NCBI RefSeq assembly: GCF_003514505.1
Contig: NZ_DOPX01000019.1
Coordinates: 1-64,000 of the forward strand
Reading direction: 5' to 3'
DNA from: Proteiniclasticum sp.
GTDB taxonomy: Bacteria; Bacillota; Clostridia; Clostridiales; Clostridiaceae
DNA length: 64,000 nt
In this document: positions 16,434 through 24,718 of the stretch, piece after piece
Layout: each line of letters starts with the position of its first letter
How positions within the stretch are numbered: the first letter of the stretch is position 1
Made by a program: the position numbers and the translations under genes
The notes under the pieces: generated by a model
The model's input: only the letters and a program-made list of their open reading frames with translations
What the model was told of the DNA's origin: nothing
The model's database searches: none

Positions 16434-16943
16434 ATGAAACCAATATACTTGGTAGGTATGCCCGGGTGCGGTAAATCCACAATAGGGAAAGAACTTGCAA
16501 AAAAAATGGAATTGGACTTTCTTGATACTGACGAAGAAATTAAAAAAATTTACGGAAGAACTCCAGAGCAGATCATTGAAGAGGATGGGGAGAAAAGGCT
16601 GAGAGTTCTTGAACTGGAACTTCTGAACACAATGATGAATATAAAGAATGTTGTGGTCTCTACAGGCGGTGGACTACCGATATTTAATGAAAATATGTCA
16701 AAACTGAACACATCTGGCATCACAGTTTACTTGTCATGTTCAGCAGACACTCTCTGGAAGAGACTCAGAGATGATCGTACAAGACCTCTATCCAGAACTT
16801 ATGAGGAAGTGAAGTCCATGCTGGAAAAACGAGAATCTGAATATTTGAAGGCATCCTATCACGTTCATACTGATGGGAAAACTCAGATTGGACCTTTGAT
16901 CCAGGATCTTTATGAGATCTTGAGAATGGAGTGGACGAAGTAG
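16434..16943 (+). CDS. aroK: Shikimate kinase
   Basis: The 169-residue kinase phosphorylates shikimate at the 3-hydroxyl in chorismate biosynthesis. The P-loop GMPGCGKST (residues 8-16) is followed by the shikimate-binding DTD (31-33), an Arg in the EKRLRVLE helix, the GGG motif in STGGGLP, and the lid region with RTRPLSR. AAGGGAG lies just upstream. It is coupled to the pilus operon by a 2-nt gap. No other aro genes adjoin; a chorismate mutase lies at 42.4 kb. Confidence 0.95.
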   Translation: MKPIYLVGMPGCGKSTIGKELAKKMELDFLDTDEEIKKIYGRTPEQIIEEDGEKRLRVLELELLNTMMNIKNVVVSTGGGLPIFNENMSKLNTSGITVYLSCSADTLWKRLRDDRTRPLSRTYEEVKSMLEKRESEYLKASYHVHTDGKTQIGPLIQDLYEILRMEWTK

Positions 16944-17043
16944 AGTCCATTGTGGTTCACCTTCAATAATCTGACTTTCTGCTTGTTCTGAAAAATTTAC
17001 TCTAGAACCTAAAACCTCTAAAATGTGTCAAAACCGATATTTA

Positions 17044-17072
17044 TTGCATAACTTCAGTCAATCTGATAAAAT
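17044..17072 (+). promoter_or_regulatory. Promoter of efp
   Basis: TTGCAT, 17-nt spacer, TAAAAT. It would start transcription near 17080, leaving a 130-nt leader before efp. The leader can form CAGAAGG...CCTTCTG (about 17109-17142) and the perfect CCAGGC-TCT-GCCTGG (17156-17170). Neither is followed by a T run. Confidence 0.55.
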
Positions 17073-17208
17073 ATCATTGGTAATTTCCAGAAGAGTAATT
17101 GATATTTTGTCAGAAGGCGGAGACTTTATTTTTGCCCTTCTGTGTGAAATAAAACCAGGCTCTGCCTGGCAGTTCCTAGGTTTAGGATAGAATTTGGAGG
17201 TAAAAGAA

Positions 17209-17766
17209 ATGATTTCAGCAAGTGATTTAAGAAAAGGTACAACATTCGAACATGAAGGCAATGTGTTTGTCGTAATCGACTTTCTACATGTAAAGCCTGG
17301 CAAAGGTGCAGCATTTGTTCGTACAAAGCTGAGAAACGTAATACTAGGTGGTATGACAGAAACCACATTCAACCCTTCCACTAAACTGCAGGAAGCAGTG
17401 ATTGAAAGAAAGGAAATGCAGTATCTTTACAACGACGGAGAACTGTACTATTTCATGGATCAGGAGACCTTTGAGCAGATTCCGCTGAACTATGAAAAGG
17501 TTGAAGAAGCCATTAAGTTCCTGAAAGAAAACAACTTCGCTGTAATCAAGTTCTACAAGGGAGAAGCATTCTCTGTCGAAGCGCCAAACTTCGTGGAGCT
17601 GCAGATTACAGAGACAGAGCCAGGAGTCAAAGGCAATACAGCAACGAATGCTCTTAAGCCAGCAACGGTAGAAACAGGAGCAATGGTTATGGTTCCTTTC
17701 TTCATCAATGAAGGAGACTCCATCCGGGTAGATACTCGTACAGGCGAGTACATGGAGAGAGTTTAA
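17209..17766 (+). CDS. efp: Translation elongation factor P
   Basis: This 185-residue EF-P helps ribosomes stalled at polyproline. Three beta-barrel domains are present; domain I carries the tip loop KPGKGAAF with Lys32, the residue that is modified in many bacteria, and the C-terminal part has the GDSIRVDTRTGEYMERV signature. The start at 17209 has GGAGG 8 nt upstream, giving the standard length. It is monocistronic between its own promoter and a terminator. In related Clostridia a spoIIIA operon follows efp; here asp23 follows after 183 nt. Confidence 0.97.
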   Translation: MISASDLRKGTTFEHEGNVFVVIDFLHVKPGKGAAFVRTKLRNVILGGMTETTFNPSTKLQEAVIERKEMQYLYNDGELYYFMDQETFEQIPLNYEKVEEAIKFLKENNFAVIKFYKGEAFSVEAPNFVELQITETEPGVKGNTATNALKPATVETGAMVMVPFFINEGDSIRVDTRTGEYMERV

Positions 17767-17795
17767 GCCTAAGAACAATATGGAGCTGGGATTTT

Positions 17796-17824
17796 GGATC
17801 TGGTTTATACCAGGTCCTTTTTTT
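17796..17824 (+). terminator. Intrinsic terminator of efp
   Basis: GGATCTGGT-TTAT-ACCAGGTCC (one G-T pair) followed by seven T residues, 30 nt after the efp stop. Confidence 0.92.
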
Positions 17825-17882
17825 AGGCAGCAGCAGAGACGCAAATGGAGCATGTTTACCACGCTTGGATTTAGCGATTCAA

Positions 17883-17911
17883 TTGCTTATAAAAGTTCAA
17901 TTTGATATAAT
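17883..17911 (+). promoter_or_regulatory. Promoter of asp23
   Basis: TTGCTT, 17-nt spacer and a perfect TATAAT, 38 nt upstream of the asp23 start. It is in the short spacer where spoIIIA genes would be expected in a sporulating relative. Confidence 0.75.
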
Positions 17912-17949
17912 TAATCCAAATAGACCTACAGGACCGAGGAGGAAAATAT

Positions 17950-18336
17950 ATGAGCGAAAACACAAAGAAGAACCAAGGCTATGGGGTAGTAAAGATTTCC
18001 GAAGATGTAGTTGGGGTCATTGCAGGGATTGCTGCCAGTGAAATAGAAGGAATTCAGGGGCTTCATCCAACCCTAACTGGTGGGATTACTCAAGTGGTGA
18101 CAGGAAAAAGAAATGTGACCAAAGGAGTTAAAGTCACTGTAGGTGAGCAGGATGCCATCATCGATATGGTTGTGAGCATTGAGTATGGGTTCAGAATTCC
18201 TGAGGTTGTAAAGAAGGCACAGTCCAACGTGAAAGAAACTGTTGAAACCATCACAGGGTTAAAGGTTTCTGCAGTGAATGTTTATGTGAACAACATATTT
18301 GTGAAAGAAAACGATCAGAAGACAAAGGAAAAATAA
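17950..18336 (+). CDS. Asp23/Gls24 family envelope stress protein
   Basis: The 128-residue Asp23 (DUF322) protein has the family core: VVKISEDVVGVIAGIAASEI, then a Gly-rich GGITQVVTGK loop and the C-terminal VNVYVNNIFVKE strand. In staphylococci Asp23 is membrane-associated through AmaP; no amaP or DUF2273 gene adjoins here. GAGGAGGA lies upstream of the ATG at 17950, with its own promoter and terminator on the two sides. The usual neighbours, nusB and folD, follow. Its role in Clostridia is poorly defined. Confidence 0.9.
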   Translation: MSENTKKNQGYGVVKISEDVVGVIAGIAASEIEGIQGLHPTLTGGITQVVTGKRNVTKGVKVTVGEQDAIIDMVVSIEYGFRIPEVVKKAQSNVKETVETITGLKVSAVNVYVNNIFVKENDQKTKEK

Positions 18337-18341
18337 AAGAA

Positions 18342-18368
18342 AACCCTCTGAAATCCAGAGGGTTTTTT
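18342..18368 (+). terminator. Intrinsic terminator of asp23
   Basis: AACCCTCTG-AAATC-CAGAGGGTT, perfect 9-bp stem with a T run, 5 nt after the asp23 stop. The downstream nusB operon therefore depends on its own promoter or on read-through. Confidence 0.93.
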
Positions 18369-18386
18369 GAAGTACTATGAGAAAAT

Positions 18387-18405
18387 GAGGAGGGGGCTTT
18401 AGCCC
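18387..18405 (+). promoter_or_regulatory. Shine-Dalgarno plus hairpin upstream of nusB
   Basis: GAGGAGG (18387-18393) is directly followed by GGGC-TTTA-GCCC (18394-18405) and then 11 nt to the nusB ATG. The linear spacing of 23 nt is too long, while folding the hairpin leaves about 11 nt. The N-terminal sequence fixes the nusB start, so no nearer start is available. Confidence 0.5.
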
Positions 18406-18416
18406 TATAAAAGCGT

Positions 18417-18833
18417 ATGAGAAAGAGAACACGTGAAATCGCTATGGAACTGTTGTATCAAAGCACGATGAATGAGAAGAACATTGAGGAGCTTGTGGAT
18501 GATTATTTTGAAGACAACCATGAGGACCTGCGCGAAGATACAGATCTGAAGTATTTGGAAGAAGTACTAAACGGAGTAAATAACAAAAAAGAACAGCTGG
18601 ATTCCATCATAGAAAAGTATCTGGTGAACTGGAAGATTCAGAGAGTTTCTAAAATCAACTTAAGCATACTGAGATTAAGCACTTATGAAATTCTCTTTAT
18701 GCAGGGTATCCCAGAAAATGTTTCGATATTTGAAGCAGTAGAAATTGCTAAAAAGTATTCAGATGAAACCTCTGGAGCCTTTATCAATGGAGTACTGGAC
18801 AAAATCGCACATCAGGAGAAAGGTCTAGAATAG
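18417..18833 (+). CDS. nusB: Transcription antitermination factor NusB
   Basis: This 138-residue all-helical protein binds boxA RNA with NusE (S10) in rRNA antitermination. The N-terminus RKRTREIAMELLYQ is the family pattern, and the C-terminal half shows KINLSILRLSTYEILF and ISEAVEIAKKYSDE-like residues (here FEAVEIAKKYSDE), ending GAFINGVLDKI. It heads the run nusB-folD-xseA-xseB-ispA-dxs-tlyA-nadK-argR-recN. The Shine-Dalgarno is separated from the start by a small hairpin. Confidence 0.95.
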   Translation: MRKRTREIAMELLYQSTMNEKNIEELVDDYFEDNHEDLREDTDLKYLEEVLNGVNNKKEQLDSIIEKYLVNWKIQRVSKINLSILRLSTYEILFMQGIPENVSIFEAVEIAKKYSDETSGAFINGVLDKIAHQEKGLE

Positions 18834-18880
18834 TATCTTCCTGATCTGGTGCAGAAGGTTTTTCAATACAGGAGGGACAG

Positions 18881-19732
18881 ATGGCAGAGATTATTAATGT
18901 TTCAGCGATAGCAAAAACAGAAAAAGAAAAACTGAAGAATCGTATCTTGACATATAAAGCAGATGGCAAACCAGTGCCAACTCTTGCAACGGTCCTTGTG
19001 GGAGAAGATCCTGGTTCAGTCTATTATCTGGAAATGCAGAAAAAAAATCTGGAAGCATTAGGCGGAACAATGCTAAAGATCACATTGGCTGAGGATACAT
19101 CAGAGGAAGATCTTCTTTCGATGATTGGGGAGCTCAATGGTGATGACAAAGTACATGGGATTATGGTTCTTTTTCCGTTGCCGAAGCACATTAATGAAGA
19201 ACGCGTGGCTGAAAGCATCAGTAAAGACAAGGATGTGGACGGCGTGAATCCTATCAACATCGGATTATTGGCCTCTACATCAGGAGGGGTAGCACCGTGC
19301 ACGCCGTCCAGTGTAGTAGAAATACTGAAGCATATCCATGGAGAGCTCAAAGGTAAGCATGCAGTAATCATCGGACGCAGCAATATTGTGGGGAAGCCGT
19401 TGATACAGCTATTGCTTCGGGAACATATGACCGTTACGGTATGTCACAGCAGGACCAGCAATCTGCCAATGATGGCAAGGTCTGGTGAAATACTCATCAG
19501 TGCCATAGGAAGACCTCTGATGATTGATGAGAAGTATGTGTCTGAAGGTGCCACCGTGATTGACGTGGGTACTTCAGAACTTGATGGGAAGATTGTAGGG
19601 GACTGCGATCTGGAGAGTGTTCTACAGAAGGCGGCATATGCTACAAAAGTTCCTGGAGGCGTAGGTACACTTACTACAACCATTCTGATGAGAACTCTTT
19701 TGGATCTTTATGATGAGAGTTTCCGGAAATAA
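18881..19732 (+). CDS. folD: Methylenetetrahydrofolate dehydrogenase (FolD), cyclohydrolase residues altered
   Basis: The 283-residue FolD has the NADP-binding domain with GRSNIVGKP and the C-terminal PGGVGTLTT signature. The N-terminal catalytic motif Y-x-x-x-K-x-K is here Y49-L-E-M-Q53-K-K55, so the Lys needed for cyclohydrolase activity in characterised FolD is Gln. The usual VQLPLP motif is VLFPLP, so the conserved Gln is Leu97; the Asp of DVDG (D120) is kept. The dehydrogenase step may remain while the cyclohydrolase step is weak or absent; this is inference from the family. CAGGAGGG lies upstream of the ATG. Confidence 0.92.
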   Translation: MAEIINVSAIAKTEKEKLKNRILTYKADGKPVPTLATVLVGEDPGSVYYLEMQKKNLEALGGTMLKITLAEDTSEEDLLSMIGELNGDDKVHGIMVLFPLPKHINEERVAESISKDKDVDGVNPINIGLLASTSGGVAPCTPSSVVEILKHIHGELKGKHAVIIGRSNIVGKPLIQLLLREHMTVTVCHSRTSNLPMMARSGEILISAIGRPLMIDEKYVSEGATVIDVGTSELDGKIVGDCDLESVLQKAAYATKVPGGVGTLTTTILMRTLLDLYDESFRK

Positions 19733-19753
19733 GATGTCTCCATGGAGGATTCG

Positions 19754-20971
19754 ATGAAACTGAAAACCATGAGTGTGACAGATCTCAACGCCTATATCAA
19801 AAGAAATTTTGATCATGATTTTATCTTAAACAATCTCACCGTCCTCGGTGAGATATCCAATTTTAAAGCACATAGTTCCGGACATCTGTATTTTTCGCTC
19901 AAAGATGAGCATGCGAAGGTGAACTGTGTGATGTTCCGTCAGGATGCTTCTTCACTGAAGAAACATCCAAAAGACGGTATGAAAGCGCTTCTCAGCGGAC
20001 GTGTCAGCGTTTATGCGAAGGAAGGGACATATCAGCTCTACGTGAGTAAACTGGAAGAGATAGGCCTTGGTGAAATCTATCAGGAATTTGAGGAAAACAA
20101 AGAAAAGCTCCAGAAAGAGGGGCTTTTTCGTGCTGAAATTAAAAAAATGCTTCCTGCGTATCCCGAGAAGGTTGCGGTGATTACATCTGGCACTGGTGCT
20201 GCTGTGCAGGACATCATCAATGTATCAAGAAGAAGAAACAACACTGTGGAGCTTCTGATATTCCCGACACTGGTGCAAGGGGATGCTGCAAGAGGAGCAC
20301 TGCTGGAAACGCTTCAAGCAGTGAATAGGAGAAAAGATGTGGATGTGATCATTCTGGCAAGAGGAGGAGGTTCTTTTGAAGACCTTTCTTGCTTTAATGA
20401 TTTAACTCTTGCCTATGCAATTGCCGCTTCCAAGATTCCAGTTGTTACAGGCATTGGCCATGAAGTAGATTTTACCATTGCAGATTTTGTTGCGGATTAT
20501 CGTGGAGCTACACCATCTCAGGCTGCAGAAATTGTCATTCCCTCTCTTTCAGAAGCATTACGTTCGTTGAAAGAAAAAAGCGCAAGACTCGAGATGGCAT
20601 ATATGTCCAGGATCCGTCATGAGAAAACTGTTTTCAGTTCATATCAGGGAAGGCTTCAGAAAAGTCATCCAAACACAATTCTTGCGAACAGTTATTTGGA
20701 TATAGAACAGAAAAGAAACCGTTTAGATGGTATAATTATGCAGAGGATGGGACGAGAGCGGGAAAGACTGGAGTCCTACTACAGTCTGCTTCAAGCACAT
20801 AATCCCCTCAATATCCTGGATAAAGGGTATGCATTGATATTTAGTGAGAAGAACCATCTCATACGAAGCGTAGCAGAGCTGAAAACATCGAAGGCACTTA
20901 CGGTGAAGATGAAAGATGGGGAAGTCAAGATGGAGGTTCGTGTATATGGCGAAGAAAGTGAAAAATTATAA
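19754..20971 (+). CDS. xseA: Exodeoxyribonuclease VII large subunit
   Basis: The 405-residue catalytic subunit degrades single-stranded DNA from both ends. An N-terminal OB fold (ISNFKAHSSGHLYFSLKD) is followed by the catalytic domain with ITSGTGAAVQDIINVS, ARGGGSFEDL and GHEVDFTIADFVADYRG..PSQAAE, then the helical C-terminal region that binds XseB. The start at 19754 has GGAGG 6 nt upstream; ATG 19742 has none. It overlaps xseB by 26 nt, so the subunits are coupled. Confidence 0.96.
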   Translation: MKLKTMSVTDLNAYIKRNFDHDFILNNLTVLGEISNFKAHSSGHLYFSLKDEHAKVNCVMFRQDASSLKKHPKDGMKALLSGRVSVYAKEGTYQLYVSKLEEIGLGEIYQEFEENKEKLQKEGLFRAEIKKMLPAYPEKVAVITSGTGAAVQDIINVSRRRNNTVELLIFPTLVQGDAARGALLETLQAVNRRKDVDVIILARGGGSFEDLSCFNDLTLAYAIAASKIPVVTGIGHEVDFTIADFVADYRGATPSQAAEIVIPSLSEALRSLKEKSARLEMAYMSRIRHEKTVFSSYQGRLQKSHPNTILANSYLDIEQKRNRLDGIIMQRMGRERERLESYYSLLQAHNPLNILDKGYALIFSEKNHLIRSVAELKTSKALTVKMKDGEVKMEVRVYGEESEKL

Positions 20972-21152
20972 GGAGCTGACTGAACAGCTGGAAGAAGTAC
21001 TCAATGAACTGGAAAGCGGGGAGCTTTCCGTTGAGGAATCGATGAAGAAATACGAAGAAGGTGTTTCACTGACCAAGGAACTGCTGCAGATTCTTGAAAA
21101 GGCAGAAGCCAAAGTCAAGATGATACAAAGTGATGAGGAAACGGAGTTTTGA
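20946..21152 (+). CDS. xseB: Exodeoxyribonuclease VII small subunit
   Basis: At 68 residues this is a normal XseB, the small helical subunit that binds XseA. Family features are YKELTEQLEEVLNELESGEL followed by SVEESMKKYEEGV and a second helix. The start at 20946 has GGAGG 9 nt upstream and lies inside the end of xseA. The stop overlaps the region just before the ispA start. Confidence 0.95.
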   Translation: MAKKVKNYKELTEQLEEVLNELESGELSVEESMKKYEEGVSLTKELLQILEKAEAKVKMIQSDEETEF

Positions 21153-21154
21153 AG

Positions 21155-22012
21155 ATGATAGAACTGAAGAATCTGATGGATAAAGAGATTCTGAATTATT
21201 TCAGGCGGTTGCCGGATAATACAATAACAGAGGCCATGACATACAGTATGTCCATAGGAGGGAAAAGACTCCGTCCTGTTCTTTGCCTTCTCACCGGAGA
21301 AATGTTTGGAAAGAGCAAAGAGGATCTGATTCCTATGGCACTAGCCATGGAAATGATCCATACCTATTCTCTGATTCATGATGATTTACCTGCCATGGAC
21401 AATGATGACTACCGAAGAGGCAAACTCACCAGTCATAAAGTGTTTGGAGAAGCGAATGCGATTCTCGCAGGAGATGCGCTTCTTAATGAAGCCTTTACGG
21501 TGCTTTTGGAGAGTTATGCAGTACACGGAGAGCCAGGCGCTAGGGCTGCCTTATATATTTCCAGGTGTTCAGGAAGAAATGGCATGATCTTAGGGCAAGT
21601 AATGGATCTTCATCACGAAGCGTATTCCGCCACCTTCGAAGAATTGAGGCTTTGTCACCATAAAAAGACAGGTGCACTGATTACAGCAGCGGTTTGCGCC
21701 CCGGCTGTCTATGCAGGTGCTATGGAAGAAGAGATAAAGCTTCTGGAAGAGTATGCGGGAAACCTAGGTCTTGCTTTCCAGATTCAGGATGACATTCTTG
21801 ATGTGACTTCGACCAGAGAAGTGCTCGGGAAATCAGTCGGAAAAGATGAACAGTCCAACAAAACTACATATGTGGGACTGTTTGGCGTGGATAAAAGTAG
21901 AGATATGGCGAAGGAAGCCACTGAGGCATGCCTTGCGGCACTTTCAAAACTTCGCCGTGACACGACTAAACTGGAGGAACTCACAAAGAGCCTCATGGAG
22001 AGAACCTATTAG
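21155..22012 (+). CDS. ispA: Farnesyl/geranyl diphosphate synthase (polyprenyl synthetase)
   Basis: The 285-residue trans-prenyltransferase condenses IPP with allylic diphosphates. The first Asp-rich motif is D76-D77-L-P-A-M-D82-N-D-D (bacterial type II form with the two-residue insertion), followed by RRGK, and the second is DDILD near residue 210. KR..RP at the start of helix B binds diphosphate. The start at 21155 has GGAG about 9 nt upstream; a TTG at 21149 is less likely. It is followed by dxs after 13 nt, so precursor supply and chain elongation are cotranscribed. It could supply the substrate of the terpene-synthase-like enzyme at 35-36 kb. Confidence 0.93.
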   Translation: MIELKNLMDKEILNYFRRLPDNTITEAMTYSMSIGGKRLRPVLCLLTGEMFGKSKEDLIPMALAMEMIHTYSLIHDDLPAMDNDDYRRGKLTSHKVFGEANAILAGDALLNEAFTVLLESYAVHGEPGARAALYISRCSGRNGMILGQVMDLHHEAYSATFEELRLCHHKKTGALITAAVCAPAVYAGAMEEEIKLLEEYAGNLGLAFQIQDDILDVTSTREVLGKSVGKDEQSNKTTYVGLFGVDKSRDMAKEATEACLAALSKLRRDTTKLEELTKSLMERTY

Positions 22013-22025
22013 GAGGGGTAAGTAT

Positions 22026-23900
22026 ATGGGTATACTGGATGATAGGTATACTGGACCGGAAGACATCAAAAAATTAACTCTGGAAGAACTACGTGACCTT
22101 TCCCATGAAATCAGAACATTTTTGGTGGAGTCCGTTTCCAAGACCGGTGGGCATCTTGCGCCCAATCTAGGGGTTGTTGAACTCACAATCAGTCTGTTCA
22201 ATGTGTTTGATCTGGAGAAAGATAAAATCATCTATGATGTTGGACATCAGAGTTATGTTCATAAAATCCTCACTGGAAGAAAAGGTGAGTTTCATAGTCT
22301 TAGACAGTTTGGAGGCCTCAGCGGATTTCCTAAAAGGGAAGAAAGCAAATACGATGTCTTTGATACAGGACATTCCTCCACATCCGTCAGTGCGGCCTTG
22401 GGTATCGCAAGAGCCAGAGACCTGATGCAAGAGGATTTCCAAGTGGTAGCTGTCATCGGTGATGGAGCGCTAACTGGTGGAATGGCCTTGGAAGCGCTGA
22501 ATGATGTGGGAGACAAGAAGACAGATCTCATCGTTGTGCTCAATGACAATCAGATGAGTATATCTCCCAATGTAGGTGGTATCAGCACGTATCTTAGCCA
22601 GCTCAGGGCTTTTCCAAACTACGAACGAGCAAAAAAAGAGGTGCAGGTCATTGTTGAAAAAATGCCTCTTGGAAAGAGCATCAACCGTTCTATGGATAAA
22701 GTGAAGGAGGGCATTAAATCGATGCTTCTCCCCGATATGCTATTTGAGAATATGGGACTCACTTATCTCGGGCCTGTGGACGGACATAATATCAGAGAAG
22801 TGTCGAAACTTCTAAAGATTGCAAAGGAGATTAAAGGTCCTAAACTGGTTCATGTGCTGACGAAAAAGGGAAAAGGGTATCATTCCAGTGAGCAAAGACC
22901 AGATAAGTTCCATGGCACACCACCATTCAACAAAGAAAACGGAAAAGCAAAGGATTCGGCAAGTCTCAATTACTCTAAAATGTTCGGAAATACATTGGTC
23001 GAAATGGCCAAAAATAACAAGAAAATTGTTGCTGTGGTGGCGGCGATGCCTGACGGAACAGGCCTTGGAGGATTCAGGGATCTCTATCCCAGCAGGTTAT
23101 TTGATGTGGGCATTGCAGAGCAGCATGCAGTCACTTTGTCAGCAGGTCTTGCGGTTGGTGGGATGAAGCCGTATGTCGCGCTTTACTCTACTTTTCTTCA
23201 GAGAGCCTACGATCAGGTGATTCACGATGTGTGCCTTCAGAAGCTTCCGGTGACGCTCTGTATAGACCGTGCTGGATTGGTAGGAGATGATGGGGAGACC
23301 CATCAGGGGATCCTTGATCTGTCCTTCTTAACCCCAGTGCCAAATCTGACGATTATGGCACCTAAATCCATGGAAGAACTGCGGCAGATCCTCTACTTCT
23401 CGGAAACATTTGATGGCCCTTTGGCCATTCGTTATCCAAGGGGAGGCGATGAGAAAGGGATAGATCTTCCACCTCTGAAACACTTTGAGCCGGGAAAGTT
23501 TGAGGTGCTCAAAGAAGGCAGAGACGGGTTCATTTACGCTACAGGAAAGATGGTTGCAAGAGCAATGATCCTTTCTGAAAAACTGGAAGAACAAGGAGTC
23601 CTGTATGGGGTTGTGAATGGTGTGTTTATTAAACCTGTAGATCATGAACTCATCAGGAACCATCTGGATAAAGGATATAAAATCATCACGCTAGAGGACA
23701 ACATGGTTCATGGTGGATTTGGTTCCATGATCCTTGAAAGTGCCATGGGACATTTTATGGCTGGAAATGTTCTTACTTTTGGATTCAGAGATCAGTTTGT
23801 GGTACAGGGCAGCGTAGAGAAGCTTTATGAGGTACATGGATTAGGGTATGAAGAGCTGTCAAATAGAATTCTAGCATTTACAGGAGAAAAAAATGAGTGA
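22026..23900 (+). CDS. dxs: 1-deoxy-D-xylulose-5-phosphate synthase
   Basis: The 624-residue thiamine-diphosphate enzyme performs the first MEP-pathway step from pyruvate and glyceraldehyde 3-phosphate. Visible signatures are GGHLAPNLG with His43, GHQSYVHK, the ThDP motif GDGALTGG...NDNQMSIS, the second-half DVGIAEQHAVTLSAGL with the catalytic Glu, and DRAGLVGDDGETHQG. The start at 22026 follows AGGAGGGG. With ispH at 42.9 kb this indicates the MEP route to isoprenoids. The stop overlaps tlyA by 8 nt. Confidence 0.96.
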   Translation: MGILDDRYTGPEDIKKLTLEELRDLSHEIRTFLVESVSKTGGHLAPNLGVVELTISLFNVFDLEKDKIIYDVGHQSYVHKILTGRKGEFHSLRQFGGLSGFPKREESKYDVFDTGHSSTSVSAALGIARARDLMQEDFQVVAVIGDGALTGGMALEALNDVGDKKTDLIVVLNDNQMSISPNVGGISTYLSQLRAFPNYERAKKEVQVIVEKMPLGKSINRSMDKVKEGIKSMLLPDMLFENMGLTYLGPVDGHNIREVSKLLKIAKEIKGPKLVHVLTKKGKGYHSSEQRPDKFHGTPPFNKENGKAKDSASLNYSKMFGNTLVEMAKNNKKIVAVVAAMPDGTGLGGFRDLYPSRLFDVGIAEQHAVTLSAGLAVGGMKPYVALYSTFLQRAYDQVIHDVCLQKLPVTLCIDRAGLVGDDGETHQGILDLSFLTPVPNLTIMAPKSMEELRQILYFSETFDGPLAIRYPRGGDEKGIDLPPLKHFEPGKFEVLKEGRDGFIYATGKMVARAMILSEKLEEQGVLYGVVNGVFIKPVDHELIRNHLDKGYKIITLEDNMVHGGFGSMILESAMGHFMAGNVLTFGFRDQFVVQGSVEKLYEVHGLGYEELSNRILAFTGEKNE

Positions 23901-24696
23901 TAAAGAGAGACTGGATGTGCTCCTTGTTGAGCTGGGCTTTTATGAAAGCCGGGAAAAAGCAAGAGCACAGATCATGTCAGGCAAAATATATGTGGACGAC
24001 CAGAAGTCAGATAAGCCAGGCACCAAAGTATCCAGAACTGCAAATATTGAAGACCGGGGCACGAAGATGCCCTATGTTTCAAGGGGCGGGTATAAACTGG
24101 CAAAGGCTCTGGAAGTCTTCAGCATTGATGTAAATGAAAAGATCTGCCTTGATATTGGCGCTTCTACAGGAGGATTCACAGATGTGATGCTTCAGCATGG
24201 AGCGAAAAAAGTATACTCCGTTGATGTAGGCTACGGGCAATTTGCCTGGAAGCTTAGAACGGATGAACGAGTGGTATGTCTTGAGAGACTTAATTTCAGA
24301 TACGCCACCAGGGAAGAGATTGAGGACTGGATTGATTTTTCAGCAACAGATGTGTCCTTCATCTCCATTACAAAAATCATTCCGAAAGCAATGGAGCTTA
24401 TGACTGAATCAGGAGAAATGGTAGCGCTGATTAAGCCTCAGTTTGAAGCTGGAAGAGATAAAGTGGAGAAAAAAGGCGTCATCAAGAAAAAATCAACGCA
24501 TATGGAAGTACTCACAGCCATTCTTGATTTTGTGAAAGAACAGGGGCTTTATGTATACGGTCTTGATTTTTCACCCATTAGAGGTCCGGAAGGCAATATT
24601 GAGTTTCTCATCTATTTTGGTAAGAAGGATCGAGGCGGAGAAGGAATCTCACCTTCATACGTAGAAAGTCTGGTAGAAAGAGCACATACTCTGTAA
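23893..24696 (+). CDS. tlyA: TlyA family rRNA 2'-O-methyltransferase
   Basis: The 267-residue protein has an N-terminal S4 RNA-binding domain (residues 1-60, RLDVLLVELG..SREKARAQIMSGKIYV) joined to an FtsJ-like methyltransferase with the SAM motif LDIGASTGGFTDVML and the KPQFEAGRD segment. TlyA proteins methylate cytidines in 16S and/or 23S rRNA. The hemolysin name is historical. AGGAG lies upstream of the ATG and the gene overlaps dxs by 8 nt, its usual position in Firmicutes. Confidence 0.92.
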   Translation: MSDKERLDVLLVELGFYESREKARAQIMSGKIYVDDQKSDKPGTKVSRTANIEDRGTKMPYVSRGGYKLAKALEVFSIDVNEKICLDIGASTGGFTDVMLQHGAKKVYSVDVGYGQFAWKLRTDERVVCLERLNFRYATREEIEDWIDFSATDVSFISITKIIPKAMELMTESGEMVALIKPQFEAGRDKVEKKGVIKKKSTHMEVLTAILDFVKEQGLYVYGLDFSPIRGPEGNIEFLIYFGKKDRGGEGISPSYVESLVERAHTL

Positions 24697-24718
24697 ATTC
24701 TAGGGTAGGGGGACTTAC

